Below, one piece after another: positions 22,950-34,200 of a stretch of DNA of 64,000 nucleotides. Position numbers and translations under genes: made by a program. The stretch spans positions 30,413,393-30,477,392 of the forward strand of contig OX388350.1 of assembly GCA_947579665.1 (NCBI GenBank). The letters are read 5' to 3'. A model generated the notes under the pieces. The model ran no database searches, was not told the origin of the DNA, and saw only the letters and a program-made list of their open reading frames with translations. This DNA comes from Sympetrum striolatum (taxonomy: Eukaryota; Arthropoda; Insecta; Odonata; Libellulidae). Every line of letters begins with the position of its first letter. Position 1 is the first letter of the stretch.

Positions 22950-23710
22950 CATAGTGAATTGTTGCTTGCATTTTACAATGAAAGACAATTATTAAGGGAT
23001 AATACTATTACACTAGTTATGACTCAATGGGTGATATTTATCCTTTGTTTTAATTCTACCCACTGTCTTCAGCATACATAATTTTCAAATGTGAGATCTA
23101 CATTTATTTAATCAATATTCTATTTTCCCCATTGCTGTTGATTAAGGGTAAAAAAAAATCACGATTTCCCTGAGAAATCGTAGTGTATCAAATAAAGCAT
23201 AATATAATTTCAGAATAAAAAATGCTACATTTCCTATTTTATAATCACCTTCTCCTTTATCGATATTGTTTCATCTTTTAATTTTTTATCAATAACTATT
23301 CTTCATCTTTATTTCATCCTACGAAAATTACACTAAATCCTACTTTATATGTTGACAATCTTTATTCTCCGTCATGTTATGCTAGTTAAGGGAATTCGCC
23401 ATTCCTATTCATTCCTTTTCTACAGTAGCCTATATTTACTGATAAATTTCTTATTTATTTAAAAATTTGATTTAGAGTAGTTCGCAAACACTTCGGTCAT
23501 TCAATAAATTCAATTCCTAATTCTTCAAATTACTAATTTATTTGTATAATATGCAAACAAGTGATTAGCAGTTATTAATTCGACAGTGTAACCGTCAACT
23601 GCCTACCGGCAGCTCCAAAGTAGCACATATATTAGCAGTTCACAATTTCCTCTCCACTTCTCTGTTTTCCCTAATTTACGATACTTTACGCGGAATTAAA
23701 AAGCTCTAGG
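22950..23710. other. AT-rich stretch, no gene seen
   Basis: No frame, RNA or transposon end recognised. Confidence 0.5.
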
Positions 23711-23723
23711 TTAACGATACCTA

Positions 23724-23978
23724 AGAAAAGAAGAAAGTGGAAATACTTGGGACATGTGCTGAGGGGATCATCAGGGGAGATAATCGTGACAGCTCTAGAA
23801 GGATGGACAGTAAGGAAGAGAAAAAGAAGGGAGACCAAGGATGAGATGGTTGTACGATTTAAAGAACTGGACTGAAATTAGCAAATATGAGGAAATGATA
23901 AGGAAAGCAAGTAAAAGAGAAGAGTGGAGATCCATGAGAGCTAACCTCCTGATAGGAAAAGCTACCAATTGATGATGA
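23724..23978 (+). pseudogene. Short 5'-truncated non-LTR retrotransposon 3' end with 12-bp TSD
   Basis: The product begins KKRRKWKYLGHVLRG and, after a frameshift near 23835-23845, continues RWLYDLKNWTEISKYEEM and REEWRSMRANLLIGKAT to a stop. This is the C-terminal tail of many animal non-LTR elements (K/R-rich GHVLRG block, RPRxRWxxDLxxW, then RxxWRxxxANLL). The clade is not certain; RTE- or I-like is possible. It ends in a TGATGATGA tail. TAACGATACCTA is present at 23712-23723 and 23979-23990, a clean 12-bp target-site duplication that fixes both insertion boundaries. The antisense frame at 23795-23998 is a shadow. Confidence 0.82.
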
Positions 23979-23999
23979 TAACGATACCTATTTCTCATT

Positions 24000-24555
24000 C
24001 AGATATAGATTTAATCTACTAAACTTATGAGAATTAGCTGCCTCTGTGTCATCAAGTACATGTCATTGGCATCAAAAATATTAACGGTGATGCAGTTAAT
24101 GGCGAGCTCATGATTGGCCCTTTGAATGTAGCATGAGTCATACACTGCCGTCTATTCTCTTTTAATAGTCTTATTCTGTCATTCTCCTTTCCCTGTCACC
24201 TTAAATTCTTTGTGTTGCTTGCTTACTGCCTTACTCTCTCGGATGATCAAACAGTCTTAAATAAATACAATTATTCTTACCTCAATGATGGCTTACTGAT
24301 CGAGTTATACATAGTACTAAAACGCTAATCAAGGCATTGAAAATATATTTAATAAATGATCTAAGCAGGTGGAGCAGTGTAGTAATTGGAGTAATGGGTT
24401 GGGTTAGGACATCGCTTTTTCCTTTTGTGCATTATTTTATTGAATCAGACGTGAAAATTTATTCAACACCTCCGAGAAAAATATACATTTCGACCGTGAA
24501 TACATTACTTTACTGATATCTTACTTTAATGCATGCATTTTCTGTGATTACACTT
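24000..24555. other. No gene seen
   Basis: AT-rich background; no frame or repeat end recognised. Confidence 0.45.
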
Positions 24556-25085
24556 TTTGTAAGATGTATATTCCATATTTATTTTTTCCTTTTCTAGTTT
24601 TCCACTCCATTCTTTTCTAATAACATTTTAGCCACTCTCTTCCTTTTATTTATCTCCGACTGTCCTCGGATCTTTCACTTCTCTGTTCTCTTTCAAACAA
24701 TACCTCCGTTTTCATCTGCTTCCTGACCTCATCCTTCCCTTACTTTATCATATGTGGCACTTCTTCTTCGTCTTCCCTTTCATTCGTTTGTTCCATTCTT
24801 ATTCCTTCACATCTGCACGAGGAGAGCGGAAGAAAAGATAATAAATTGAATCAGAAGACAAAAGGTACTCATTTTGAAGAGGAATTGTATCTCGTCCTGT
24901 CTCCCTTTCCTCAACTCTATTTCTCCCTTTGTCTCTTTGCCTGTCGATAAGCATTGTCCTTCCTTTCATTTTGCTTATCTTATTTCTGAACAATCGCCTT
25001 CCTTAACATTTCCCCCTTTCACTATTACTTCTCTCGATGCCTTCGCTTCTCCAGAATGCAAATGCTTTTTGTGTTGTCTTTAGCC
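24556..25085. other. Pyrimidine-rich strand block
   Basis: The plus strand is C/T-rich over most of this span, with a short break around 24815-24870. Frames at 24799-24993 (minus) and 24874-25083 (plus) overlap on opposite strands and reflect composition. No gene supported. Confidence 0.4.
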
Positions 25086-25089
25086 CTTG

Positions 25090-27040
25090 AGCAGTAGCGT
25101 GGTATATGATTAAGTTGCCGGTCTGGACGAGTCTTATTGGCCCAAAAATGCTTAACAGATGCGATTAGCCAAATGAGCTCCATAATATTATGATCTATTT
25201 AAAAGGTTAACTGAATAAAGAAAGGGGCGTATTTTATAGGAAAATTCGTGTTTATCAAATAATAATTTATGATTAAAAATCGTTGCGATGCAGATGAAAA
25301 AAATAAGTGAATAGCAATATGATACTATATGATTTGGTGTTAAAGTGAATTAAGAAGGGTTTCTAGTAAAAACAATTTAAAACTTGGAGAAAATCAAGAT
25401 CATCGATTTTCAGTGAAAATATTTTTTTTTAATTCCTTAAATTTTTAATGACTCAAACGCTCTCACTAGGTCAAAATGTATTTCTCAATGATATGCATAC
25501 ATTTTCAGCAATTTAGATGTTAGAAATGTATAAAAATATGACACTTATCTCTTGTTTTCGTATTACAGCTCAAAAAATTACTTTTTTACAAAAGAAAACA
25601 TCGTCGTAAAATTAACACATCTTTTCGAATTGATCAGAAGAAATATCATGATTTTAAATTACCTATCGTAAAGTAAAACATCTCTACTTATTGCTACAGT
25701 TTCTTTCAACAGGAATATTTTTCACTTAGAAAGTATACACAATTAAAAACGAACAATTTTCTAAAAAACTTTACGTTACCTCATATTAAGAAGAAAATGA
25801 GATGATATGCAAGATAGCTAGAACAAGATATTTTAGAATGATCAAATTGAAAAAAAGCTTAATTTTCGTCAACTGTTCATCAGGAGCTTCCATAAAAATA
25901 TATTTATACGCTTTGCATACTGCTAAAATTCGAGGTCCACTGTAGTGATTAAAAAAATAGTAATCTTAGGAAATAAAATGGTGCATAATGAAACGAAGTA
26001 ATAGTATGGACGAGCAAGTTGCATTTAATTATGCCCGAAGCGGGAAAATTGGTTTAACGTCGTTCCAGCAATTTAATTCCAATTATTACCAAAAATTCGA
26101 TTTAAAAGTACTGAATCATGGGTGACTAATGATACTTCAACCATAGTAAACAAACTTTGCGTTGACCCAAAACTATCACTGGTAATCAGTATCCGTTGAA
26201 TATATGTTCCGGGCTTTATATCCTTGAAATTAGATTCGGGAAAGTAATTTAATGGACCTTTTCCGAATGTTACCAAATTTAAGAGACCCTAGATTACAAT
26301 TATCTTGTAGAAAGTTAATGATATTTATTTTCAAAGGGATGAAAACGAATTTTTTTATGAAATACTTCCCCGGGAGTTCATTTTCAATGAAAGCAGTTGT
26401 AAGAATACTTTAAATATGAAAGAATCTTTCGAATAATGGATTTCGAAGATATGACAGCATATGTACGCCATAGTCTCGTATAAAGCTTTTTAGCTCCTTA
26501 ACAAAAAAGGATCGTACGAAAGATATGAAATACCACGATGACCCTTTTAAGGAAAGGTTATTATTCTATTTTTTGCGAACAAAATCTAGAAAGTGCGGTC
26601 TCTAAGGGTGATAAAATTGCAGGAACATGTTTTCTTGAAATCAACTGGGATTACTAAATGTGTACCCTGATTATATGGTTTACCATTATCATATGTTTAT
26701 TTTTCTTTGTATTCTACGCCAAATTTATAGGTTACTTTGAAGATGAGATTTAAAAATCTCAATGCCGGCCGAAATAAAGATGTCAATTATTGATTATACG
26801 CTTATATGTCGAATATATTGGCACCCTCAAAAATGTTCTACTGAATTTATACTAGACAAGCAACGAACACTTATTAAAAACCGAATAAATTAATATCCAC
26901 CACATATGATATTGCTCATAATATCTGTCTATGGTGTAACTTTGAAAACCTACAGCATCGAACCCTCCAAAGAGTAACATAATGTTTCCGTAATAAATCT
27001 GATGTGTTAAAGCACACCTTTGAAGAAGGTAGAAATGCTA
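25090..27040. other. AT-rich stretch, no gene seen
   Basis: No recognisable coding sequence, RNA gene or transposon end. The minus frame at 26073-26276 is unrecognised. Confidence 0.45.
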
Positions 27041-27048
27041 CATAAACA

Positions 27049-27108
27049 AAAGACACTTAGTAGATTTCACAGAAAAATAATTTTCTGTGGAAGCTACTAA
27101 GTGTCTTT
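27049..27108. repeat. Inverted repeat with PLE-type TGTGGAAGCTACTAAGTGT arms
   Basis: 28-bp arms matching at 26 of 28 positions surround a 4-bp spacer. The right arm, TTTTCTGTGGAAGCTACTAA then GTGTC, matches the outer part of the 18.5-kb palindrome (TTGTGGAAGTTACTAAGTG). The inner hammerhead-like part is missing, so this is the outer half of the same inverted pair after internal deletion. Confidence 0.6.
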
Positions 27109-27289
27109 CGTTTAATTAGTACCTAAACTGTTTCCGTGTTCACAAATATGTACCTCCTACTTTTAAAGTTGACAAATCGGTAATTTAGCCTTTATTTCAA
27201 TTACCGAGCCTAAACTATGATCGCAAAGCGCGTTCACTCGCTGTATATTTAAATTAATAGCTAAAACGCTGCATATTTTTGAGAATCTC

Positions 27290-27945
27290 ACCTACTCATC
27301 GTAATTCACGAAATCACCGCATCATCACACATACATTTCATCAATTCGAATTCGTACAATTCTACAACTCTCATTTCTCCCTTAATCACCACTCAAAACT
27401 AGCCATTTCGACGCGCAAATTCTTCTTTTCTACTAAATCAACTGGTATTAATGTATTAATAATTACGATATTTCTCTCTCTGGAAAGATTTTCCTTCCTG
27501 CACCATGCATAATTTAATCATTTTGCACTTTTCGCCGCGCCAATTTAATTCCCCAGCCTTCCCTTTCGCTCAACAGGAAATGGAACGAATTGGATATTCT
27601 TTTTCCCTCTCGAAATACAGATACGACTGCCCGTCTCATCCGGACAGGAAGGAAATCTTTTTTATATGGGATGCTTTGTTCGCATCCTTCGGAGTTTTCA
27701 TTTACATTTTTCTCCGAACTTCTCGTGATAAAAAAGGAATAAAATTCGGTGCCGAAGCGATTGATTCCTTTAGCGGAGGACTCGGGTAACGGCGAAAGAG
27801 GTGGAAATTTATTCGCCGAACGGGTTCCGTGGCCGAAACAGAACAAAAGTTTGCGAGAAAATTTTCTTCGCATTAGGCGAGCCATCAATCTTGCTTTATG
27901 ACTTTGCGTCGTTGTCCTTTATATTTGCCGAGAAAATATCTACTT
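27290..27945. other. Moderately GC-rich, no gene supported
   Basis: Overlapping frames occur on both strands (27505-27789 plus, 27514-27888 minus), neither with recognisable domains. Looks single-copy. Confidence 0.35.
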
Positions 27946-27949
27946 TTCC

Positions 27950-28140
27950 CTTCGTGTGTTTTTATGCTCCAACTTGAAAATATTCTGTGAACTCTACCGC
28001 ATAAAAGTAAAAAAAATACATAAAATTCTTTCCCCTTTCGGTATTTTATGCAGACCCATGAAAGTATGCTTTGAACTCTACAATTGAGAACGTCGATAAA
28101 AGTAAAAAATACTTCTAAAAAATCTTCGATGTGTGAGTTT
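27950..28140. repeat. Two tandem diverged copies of an unknown repeat
   Basis: Copy A (27950-28020) and copy B (28028-28140) share TTTTATGC, then GAAARTATKCTTTGAACTCTAC, then AAAAGTAAAAAA and AATAC. A third copy lies at 28606-28725 beyond two transposon fragments and matches copy B best. No coding interpretation. Confidence 0.55.
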
Positions 28141-28142
28141 GC

Positions 28143-28196
28143 ACCCCCTGCCACACGCCAAAAGGCGGCTTGTAAGGTATCAATGTAGATGTAGAT
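28143..28196 (+). repeat. LINE 3' tail with GTAGAT terminal repeats (solo)
   Basis: ACCCCCTGCCACACGCC, then GGCGGCTTGTAAGGTAT, then CAATGTAGATGTAGAT. It shares the core and the terminal unit with the LINE copy near 4.9 kb. It is about 54 bp long with no coding remnant, so an extremely short insertion. It abuts copy B of the flanking repeat. Confidence 0.75.
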
Positions 28197-28246
28197 GAGA
28201 ATTTCTATCGTAGGATACTATTGGAATTCTCAGTTACTTTGGAATG

Positions 28247-28565
28247 TACCGTATATACTCGAGTATGAGTCGGCCCGAATATAAGCCGAGGCACCTAATT
28301 TTATCACAAAAAACTGGGAAAACTAATTGCCTCGAAAATTATCCTAAGGTGGGAAATACATCAGCTACTTGCAAATTCAAAAATAAAAATAGAAACCCAT
28401 AAAATGCAGTAACTAGTAGAAGAAAATTAACTCAGAATTGTTAATTGAGCAAGTGAGTAATTTCCAAGCCGATTTTCGGCAATGACTACTTCCACCGGAG
28501 AACAGATAAGTGGAGTATAAGCCGAAGAGGGCTTTTTCAGCATGAAAATGAGACGAAAACTAATT
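28247..28565 (+). mobile_element. DNA-transposon-like fragment with ACCGTATATACTCGAGTAT terminus
   Basis: The terminus is followed by GAATATAAGCCGAGGC. About 250 bp on lies an internal GTATAAGCCGAAGAGGGCTT with GTATAAGCCGA spacing. Elements starting TACCGTATATACTCGAGTAT and rich in ATAAGCCGA are widespread non-autonomous repeats in animals. The second terminus was not found, so the right boundary is approximate. Confidence 0.42.
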
Positions 28566-28605
28566 AATAATAACTAACTAACTTATACATGAGAATATAA
28601 GGTAC

Positions 28606-28725
28606 TTTTTCCTTTAGGTATTTTTATGCTTTTGTATCGAAATATGCTCTACAATTGAAAACACCGACAATAGTAAAGAAATACTGTACATTCAAAAATG
28701 CTTCTTCGATATGTGATAATTTCCA
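28606..28725. repeat. Third copy of the 27.95-28.14 kb repeat
   Basis: Matches copy B: GCTCTACAATTGAAAACACC against ACTCTACAATTGAGAACGTC, then AGTAAAGAAATACT against AGTAAAAAATACTT, then TTCTTCGATATGTGA against ATCTTCGATGTGTGA. It lies on the far side of the LINE tail and DNA-transposon fragments. Confidence 0.55.
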
Positions 28726-28839
28726 TCTTATGACGCCTTTGAAATACCGTCCATTTTTAATATACTACTTTAAAAACAGCGTTAAAGCAACGGGGGCTAG
28801 TCTTCATCAAACCGATCTAAGTTTTCTAAAAATTTGATT

Positions 28840-29275
28840 AAATCTACCTGGTGAAATGACAGAAAGTGTTTTATGACATTACTGGTCAAAAGGTCATGTA
28901 AATTTTGCCCGATAGGTTCCTTTCTTTCCTTCCTTAATGAAATTTATCTTTTTCATACACCTTATCAAAAAAATATCCTTTCGTATATCTTCCTGGAATG
29001 ATGATGGCTCTGTCCAAATTGAATTTAAAATCAATACGCAATCTAAGATTTATGTAAATTATCGTGGTACCTAAAGGAGGTTCAACATTACGAGGGTAGG
29101 ATATCCTCAATTCAATTATCTTTCAGCAAAAGAATAAAAAGATGCTATACAATATTAGAATCATAGCAATGGGATTTTTTTAAAGACTAAAATAAGACGC
29201 ATCGGGTAATACTTTCAAATTAATATAGCTAGATCAAAAAGTGAATTTTGATGGAATTTCATGAAATATTGAGAA
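28840..29275. other. AT-rich stretch, no gene seen
   Basis: No frame, RNA or transposon end recognised. Confidence 0.45.
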
Positions 29276-29280
29276 TAACG

Positions 29281-29360
29281 CGGGAAAAATAAAGATCCTT
29301 TTCCTGAAAGCGGGAAAAATAAAGATCTCCTGCTTGAGAGTGTTGAAAATAAATATTGAT
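29281..29360 (+). repeat. 30-bp minisatellite, about 2.7 copies
   Basis: Units begin CGGGAAAAATAAAGATC at 29281 and 29311. A third, more diverged unit, TGTTGAAAATAAATATTGAT, starts at 29341. Not CRISPR-like: no constant spacer length with unique spacers, and no cas genes. Confidence 0.75.
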
Positions 29361-31085
29361 CATCACCTTATCTATCAATGCAACTTGACTAACCTTAATA
29401 GAGAATTGAAAAATAATGACAACAGTAATATAAATCCATGTATTATACTATTAAGTTTGGTACTCAAACCACCTAACTACCATGCAGAATGATTTATAAT
29501 CGTTTAAATGGTATAAAACAACCTAATAAGTAAGAACCTAATAGTAAGCATGAAACTCAGCCTAGCATTTTAGAGGTAAAAATCTGCGGGATTTTGCGCA
29601 CTTATACTTGAGAAGTGGTAGCAATACGTATAAGTAAAGGCAAATGGATTTGTAATTAACTCTCGTATAAGTCCTGTTGATTGCAAAAACGACGTGAAAA
29701 ATAATAACGTATAGATAAGGTTAATTCACTGTAATTAGAAATTATTGAAATTGCTAGTTACGATTACAATTAAATATCGTATTAAGTCACTGTACTACTA
29801 CTTTTGGTGGTGTCATCCCCTTGTAGTAATTTGGATAAGTGAAGGAAGCAAGAAAAAGCTACCTCAATTTTCATTAAACTTAGTCTACCTCATCTTTCCC
29901 CCAAGATTTTAGGTATCTGATTATTGAGTAAACCACCACCCTTTCGGCTGAAAACTTTAGCAACATGAAAAGTTTTACAAATTTCCAAAAAAGCATATCC
30001 CACTGTTCAAATATTCGTATAAAACAAGGAAAATCATGAGAAACACTCCAGACAACTGTCATTCTGATTGTACGGTTTCCAGGTACTACACAGGAAGCCA
30101 CCTAAGGGCAAATATACATCTGAAGAGTGCTGATTGGAATTTAACTCCGTCTGGGAGTCAACCGCAAATATAGCTAATTAAACGTTATCTTCGAGTTTTG
30201 GAAAGTGTTGGGAGTGACTGAAAGCGCGGGACTCATTCCGGCGGAAAAGAGTTTTGAGCGTCTTTGAGCTTCTTCGCGGCGAAGAGATTAAGAAGAAAAT
30301 AGCAGGGTTAAAACTTTTCATTGAGGGAATTTGATTTACGTTCCGGAATAAGTGGCTTATTTCGCAGGTGCCGTTGTGTGATTTTAGAGTTTTCTTCGTC
30401 TTATGAATATCACTCAATCTCTCTTGAATTGTATTTTGATGGCGATCTAAAAATTTGCATGCGCTTCCAGTTAATTTTCGTGGGAAAATTTTAAAAGGTG
30501 AAGGAGAAAATGAGTAATTGCCTCTTATAACCATCCGTGATAACTCATGTGGGTGCCAAGTCACCCAAGGCTATTTGGATCCTCATCTTTAACATTAAAT
30601 TACAAAATATTTGGAGAAGAAATGAGACATTTAAACAAGAAGAGTGAATTAGTTTTCCATACTTTTCTCCACAGAATTTTGCAATAAAACTTCAGTGCGA
30701 TAATCCAAAGAATACTACTTTTCATGGTACAGTCGTGCACGCATATATATTTCGACAAAGAGTTGGCAAGATTTATTTTATTTACTTATTTAACTCTTAT
30801 TTAACCACACTCACTTCAGTAGCTTTCATATAATCGCTTACATGAATACGACTTAGACAAAAGTAAATGAAAGATATAGCTTTATGCAAGAATATCAGGT
30901 TCTAATAGAAAATTTCCAAAGATATATGGCACAAGTAGTTAATCAGCAAACGAAAATTAATACTTTAAAAATGTACCAACGAATTTCAATGTAAGACGGA
31001 AATGGAGAGCTTCTTTTATGAATTTGAGGACATCCTGAATTATATATGAGGGGAATATGAAGTTAACAAATAAAAGGGTGAAGAA
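29361..31085. other. No gene seen; less AT-rich block at 30.18-30.56 kb
   Basis: Minus frames at 29880-30101 and 30178-30564 are unrecognised and have no domain-like features. The second, 128 codons long, lies in a less AT-rich block that looks single-copy; an ancient exon cannot be excluded but nothing supports one. Confidence 0.35.
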
Positions 31086-31086
31086 A

Positions 31087-31160
31087 TTATGGAGCTACTA
31101 GAATGGAGCACTAGAAATTATGTGAAATTAGTATATGGAGCACTAGAAATTATGGAAAAA
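31087..31160 (+). repeat. Short minisatellite (ATGGAGCACTAGAAATTATG)
   Basis: The 20-bp unit is exact at 31103-31122 and 31135-31154 (32-bp offset), with a related ATTATGGAGCTACTAGAA upstream. The frame at 31089-31277 runs through it and is not supported as a gene. Confidence 0.65.
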
Positions 31161-31279
31161 AATATTATGGAGCGATACCACCAAGTCAAGGCCGAAGTTG
31201 TTGATTCTATGAAGTTAACAAAATCAATCGTTTTTATTGAGGAGATACGATATAGACTAATATTGAGATATCGGTAAAC

Positions 31280-34200
31280 GAGCGAAGGCGATTAATCTTC
31301 TTCTAAATTCCATATAAGTATTCCTTCCATAATTTTGCTTGCGTTAAATCGATGCAATTCGAATGATTGAGATAATGAATTGGTATTCGCGTTGAAGGTG
31401 TTGAAAAGGAAGCATTTCAAAATAATTTAACAGTTCCTTAACAAAAGAGAGAACTAAGTCAAATTAAATTGTTTTCTCTTTATTTGTATATCGTGTGTGG
31501 GTTGGAGCTAATGAGATTGACGGGTGAACACTATCAAGAGGAGTCGTAAATGCTTCTATTTTGGATTGTATCCAACTCTAGCATTTGACTTTAAGGATGC
31601 CTGTGGACCAGGGATAAATGGTAATTCAAGGACTTCCCTAGGGATAAGAATTTTGAATGTCGCTCATGAAATCGGATTGAGCCATGCATAACGCATGATG
31701 TGTCGTAATTCAGTTTATTATCGTAGAAGTAAAATATAGAGAAAATTTGATAATAGCTTGATTAAGTGTGAAATTGAAACTGCTTTATCGTATGATATGT
31801 AAGTAGTTCAATGTCTGATTAATAATATAGTAATCTAAGAACTTATAGAATATAAAAATGTTTCGAAAGCACCAACGAATTCGTACCAAAGATATATTTT
31901 CCTAGGAGATTTCGATTGTGGTCCTTTACGATTTATTCAACTTAAAGCTGGCTGTTCCGCTCTAGATACGATAGTTTGATGTACGAAGCCAAAAACCTTT
32001 TCCCAACATAAACCTCCAGTTGGTTTATTCATTGCTGTACACGAATTTTAAAAGTTTTATATTGGTCAAAATCGTGCAATGCTCTCTAGGAATCATCAAT
32101 TAAGTTAAAATAGAAAAAATACTTACATAAAAATCCGGATGTAGGGATTCAAATCCGAGTCTTCGGGTAGCAGTTTCTCTGAATATTACGTAACCTGTAC
32201 AGAAAAAAATAATAATTTGAGATGTGTAGATACCGCATTGAGTCGAGAGTTCCATGCATTAATATCACAAAGTTTTCAACCATGAGAAGAAAAAGAAGTT
32301 GGAGAGTGTTTCGAACTTATGCTAGTTTATGTTTCCATTATGATAATCATATGAGCTTCATCTTTACAGCCTTTCTTGATATTCCAATTTGGTATCTTTG
32401 ATGTGCTTAGCTCCCCCGAAGGCTTACAATATTTGCGCGCTATATTCTGGTTTGGAAGAACTCGCATTCTTAAAGAAGCTCTCGGAGGGGGTTTGCGGTA
32501 GGTATTACAAATTGACTTTGTTTCAACTTATTTCCAAATAGCTCTTTCCGAACTTTTCCCCTTACAGATTAAGCATCGACGTGCCAAATTTCATGGATGT
32601 GTTTCAATAAATTTTCCTTTAGTTATTATTACTACATATTCATTAAATAATTGTCATAGTACAACCTGAGACACAATACAATACAATTACGGTTAATGAT
32701 ACTGATTAAAATTATAATTAAAGAAAGATGAGTCAAAAATCAAATAAACGAATGAAAATTAATGAGCAATAGAATATCAATACACGTATTGTTTAGGATT
32801 GCTATTAAATTACATTCTGTCGCATCACGATACACTAACACCTACTGCTGCTATCAAAATTGCAACATTTATTCACAAAAATCCCATGGATTCCGTCACT
32901 ATACGTACCATAAAATTTGGTAAATTATTTAAGTATTTCCTTTAATGAACTCCGTTAACAATGAAGAGATTTGAATAAATTCTATTCTTCTTCTATTCAT
33001 GATGAACTAGAATGCATTAGCTGAAGGATTATTTAAGAACGAAGATATCCTATCTTCTATTTTTGTATTATAAGAGCGAACTTTGTGGCCATGTTTGTTT
33101 TTCCCTGCATGAGAGAAATCTTTCAGTTTAAATGTTGATTATTTTCCGGTTATTTAGCTGTAAGTGCATCGTAAAATTTTACCAATCTTTTTTATTTCCT
33201 TCTTTTCTTACACACCATTTGCCCTTCCAAATCTATCCATCACAAGCTTAGCTGCCTTACGTCGTGATTTTCAATGCTTATATTCAATTTTGTTCTCTGC
33301 TGTGAATTAAGTGATCTCTTACAGAATCATCGAAGAAAGTGAGGTCAATAGCTGAATCATTATCATTTACGTAACTCTATGTGCAGTCATAGTTAAAATT
33401 TGACAAAGCCACATTCAATTTCATCATTTGAGAAGTGAGATTAAGCTGTTGTAGCTCGGATAGCGTAAATCCCAATTCCGGATGCAACCCTCAGAAGTAG
33501 ACCCTCTGGTCTTCACAAGGACTCAGGCCATTAAGCTGAGGACATTATAACGATGGTTTGCGTCCTCAACGGGAAGAGTGGACTCAAGTGGAAGATAATT
33601 AATACCCAGGCAAGAATTTCATCCGCGGTGTTGGCTAGGTATCGAGTATCCAAAGTGCATCGCGGTCGTTAAGTCCTGAGAAAATATTTTCTCTGAACCA
33701 TTACGTTGTTTGTCGAAATCCTTATGAAGATGTTGAGGGTATTTTCCGTGAAGTAATACTTAAAACTACGAGGAAAGCTGTAAATCCATGGAGTTTTAGT
33801 TTAATATTTTCCTTGCATTGATACTGATTAAAAATAAGTAAAACATCTACGGAGGCGGCCGCGATGTTGTGGAAATTCATAATATAAAGGTTATGTATAC
33901 TTTTCCACAAATTTGAATTTGTGAAAAATATACATAACATTTATATTTATATGATCAAAACTTTGTTATTATTGATCGAAATAAATTACGGAATTTGGGA
34001 AAAACCTCTTTTTTTTCACCGTAATTCTCTAAAAAGTTATACGTCCCCGAGTATCTTTAAATCATCACAATCGATTTAATGCAAAAATAATAAATTAAAT
34101 GCATAGCTTTTATTTCTGTTAGATGAAAGATATACTTGGTTTCAAATCAATATAAGTAAGTTTCATAGAGTTACGAATATTTCCGATTCGGCCCGAGAAC

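Noticed and set aside
23795..23998. 67-codon minus frame
   Set aside because: Antisense shadow of the LINE C-terminal fragment.
29281..29360. CRISPR-like repeats
   Set aside because: Only about three diverged units with no unique spacers of constant length, in a eukaryotic context.
30178..30564. 128-codon minus frame
   Set aside because: Longest unexplained frame outside repeats, but no domain, no codon-bias evidence I can assess and no splice context; left as unassigned DNA.
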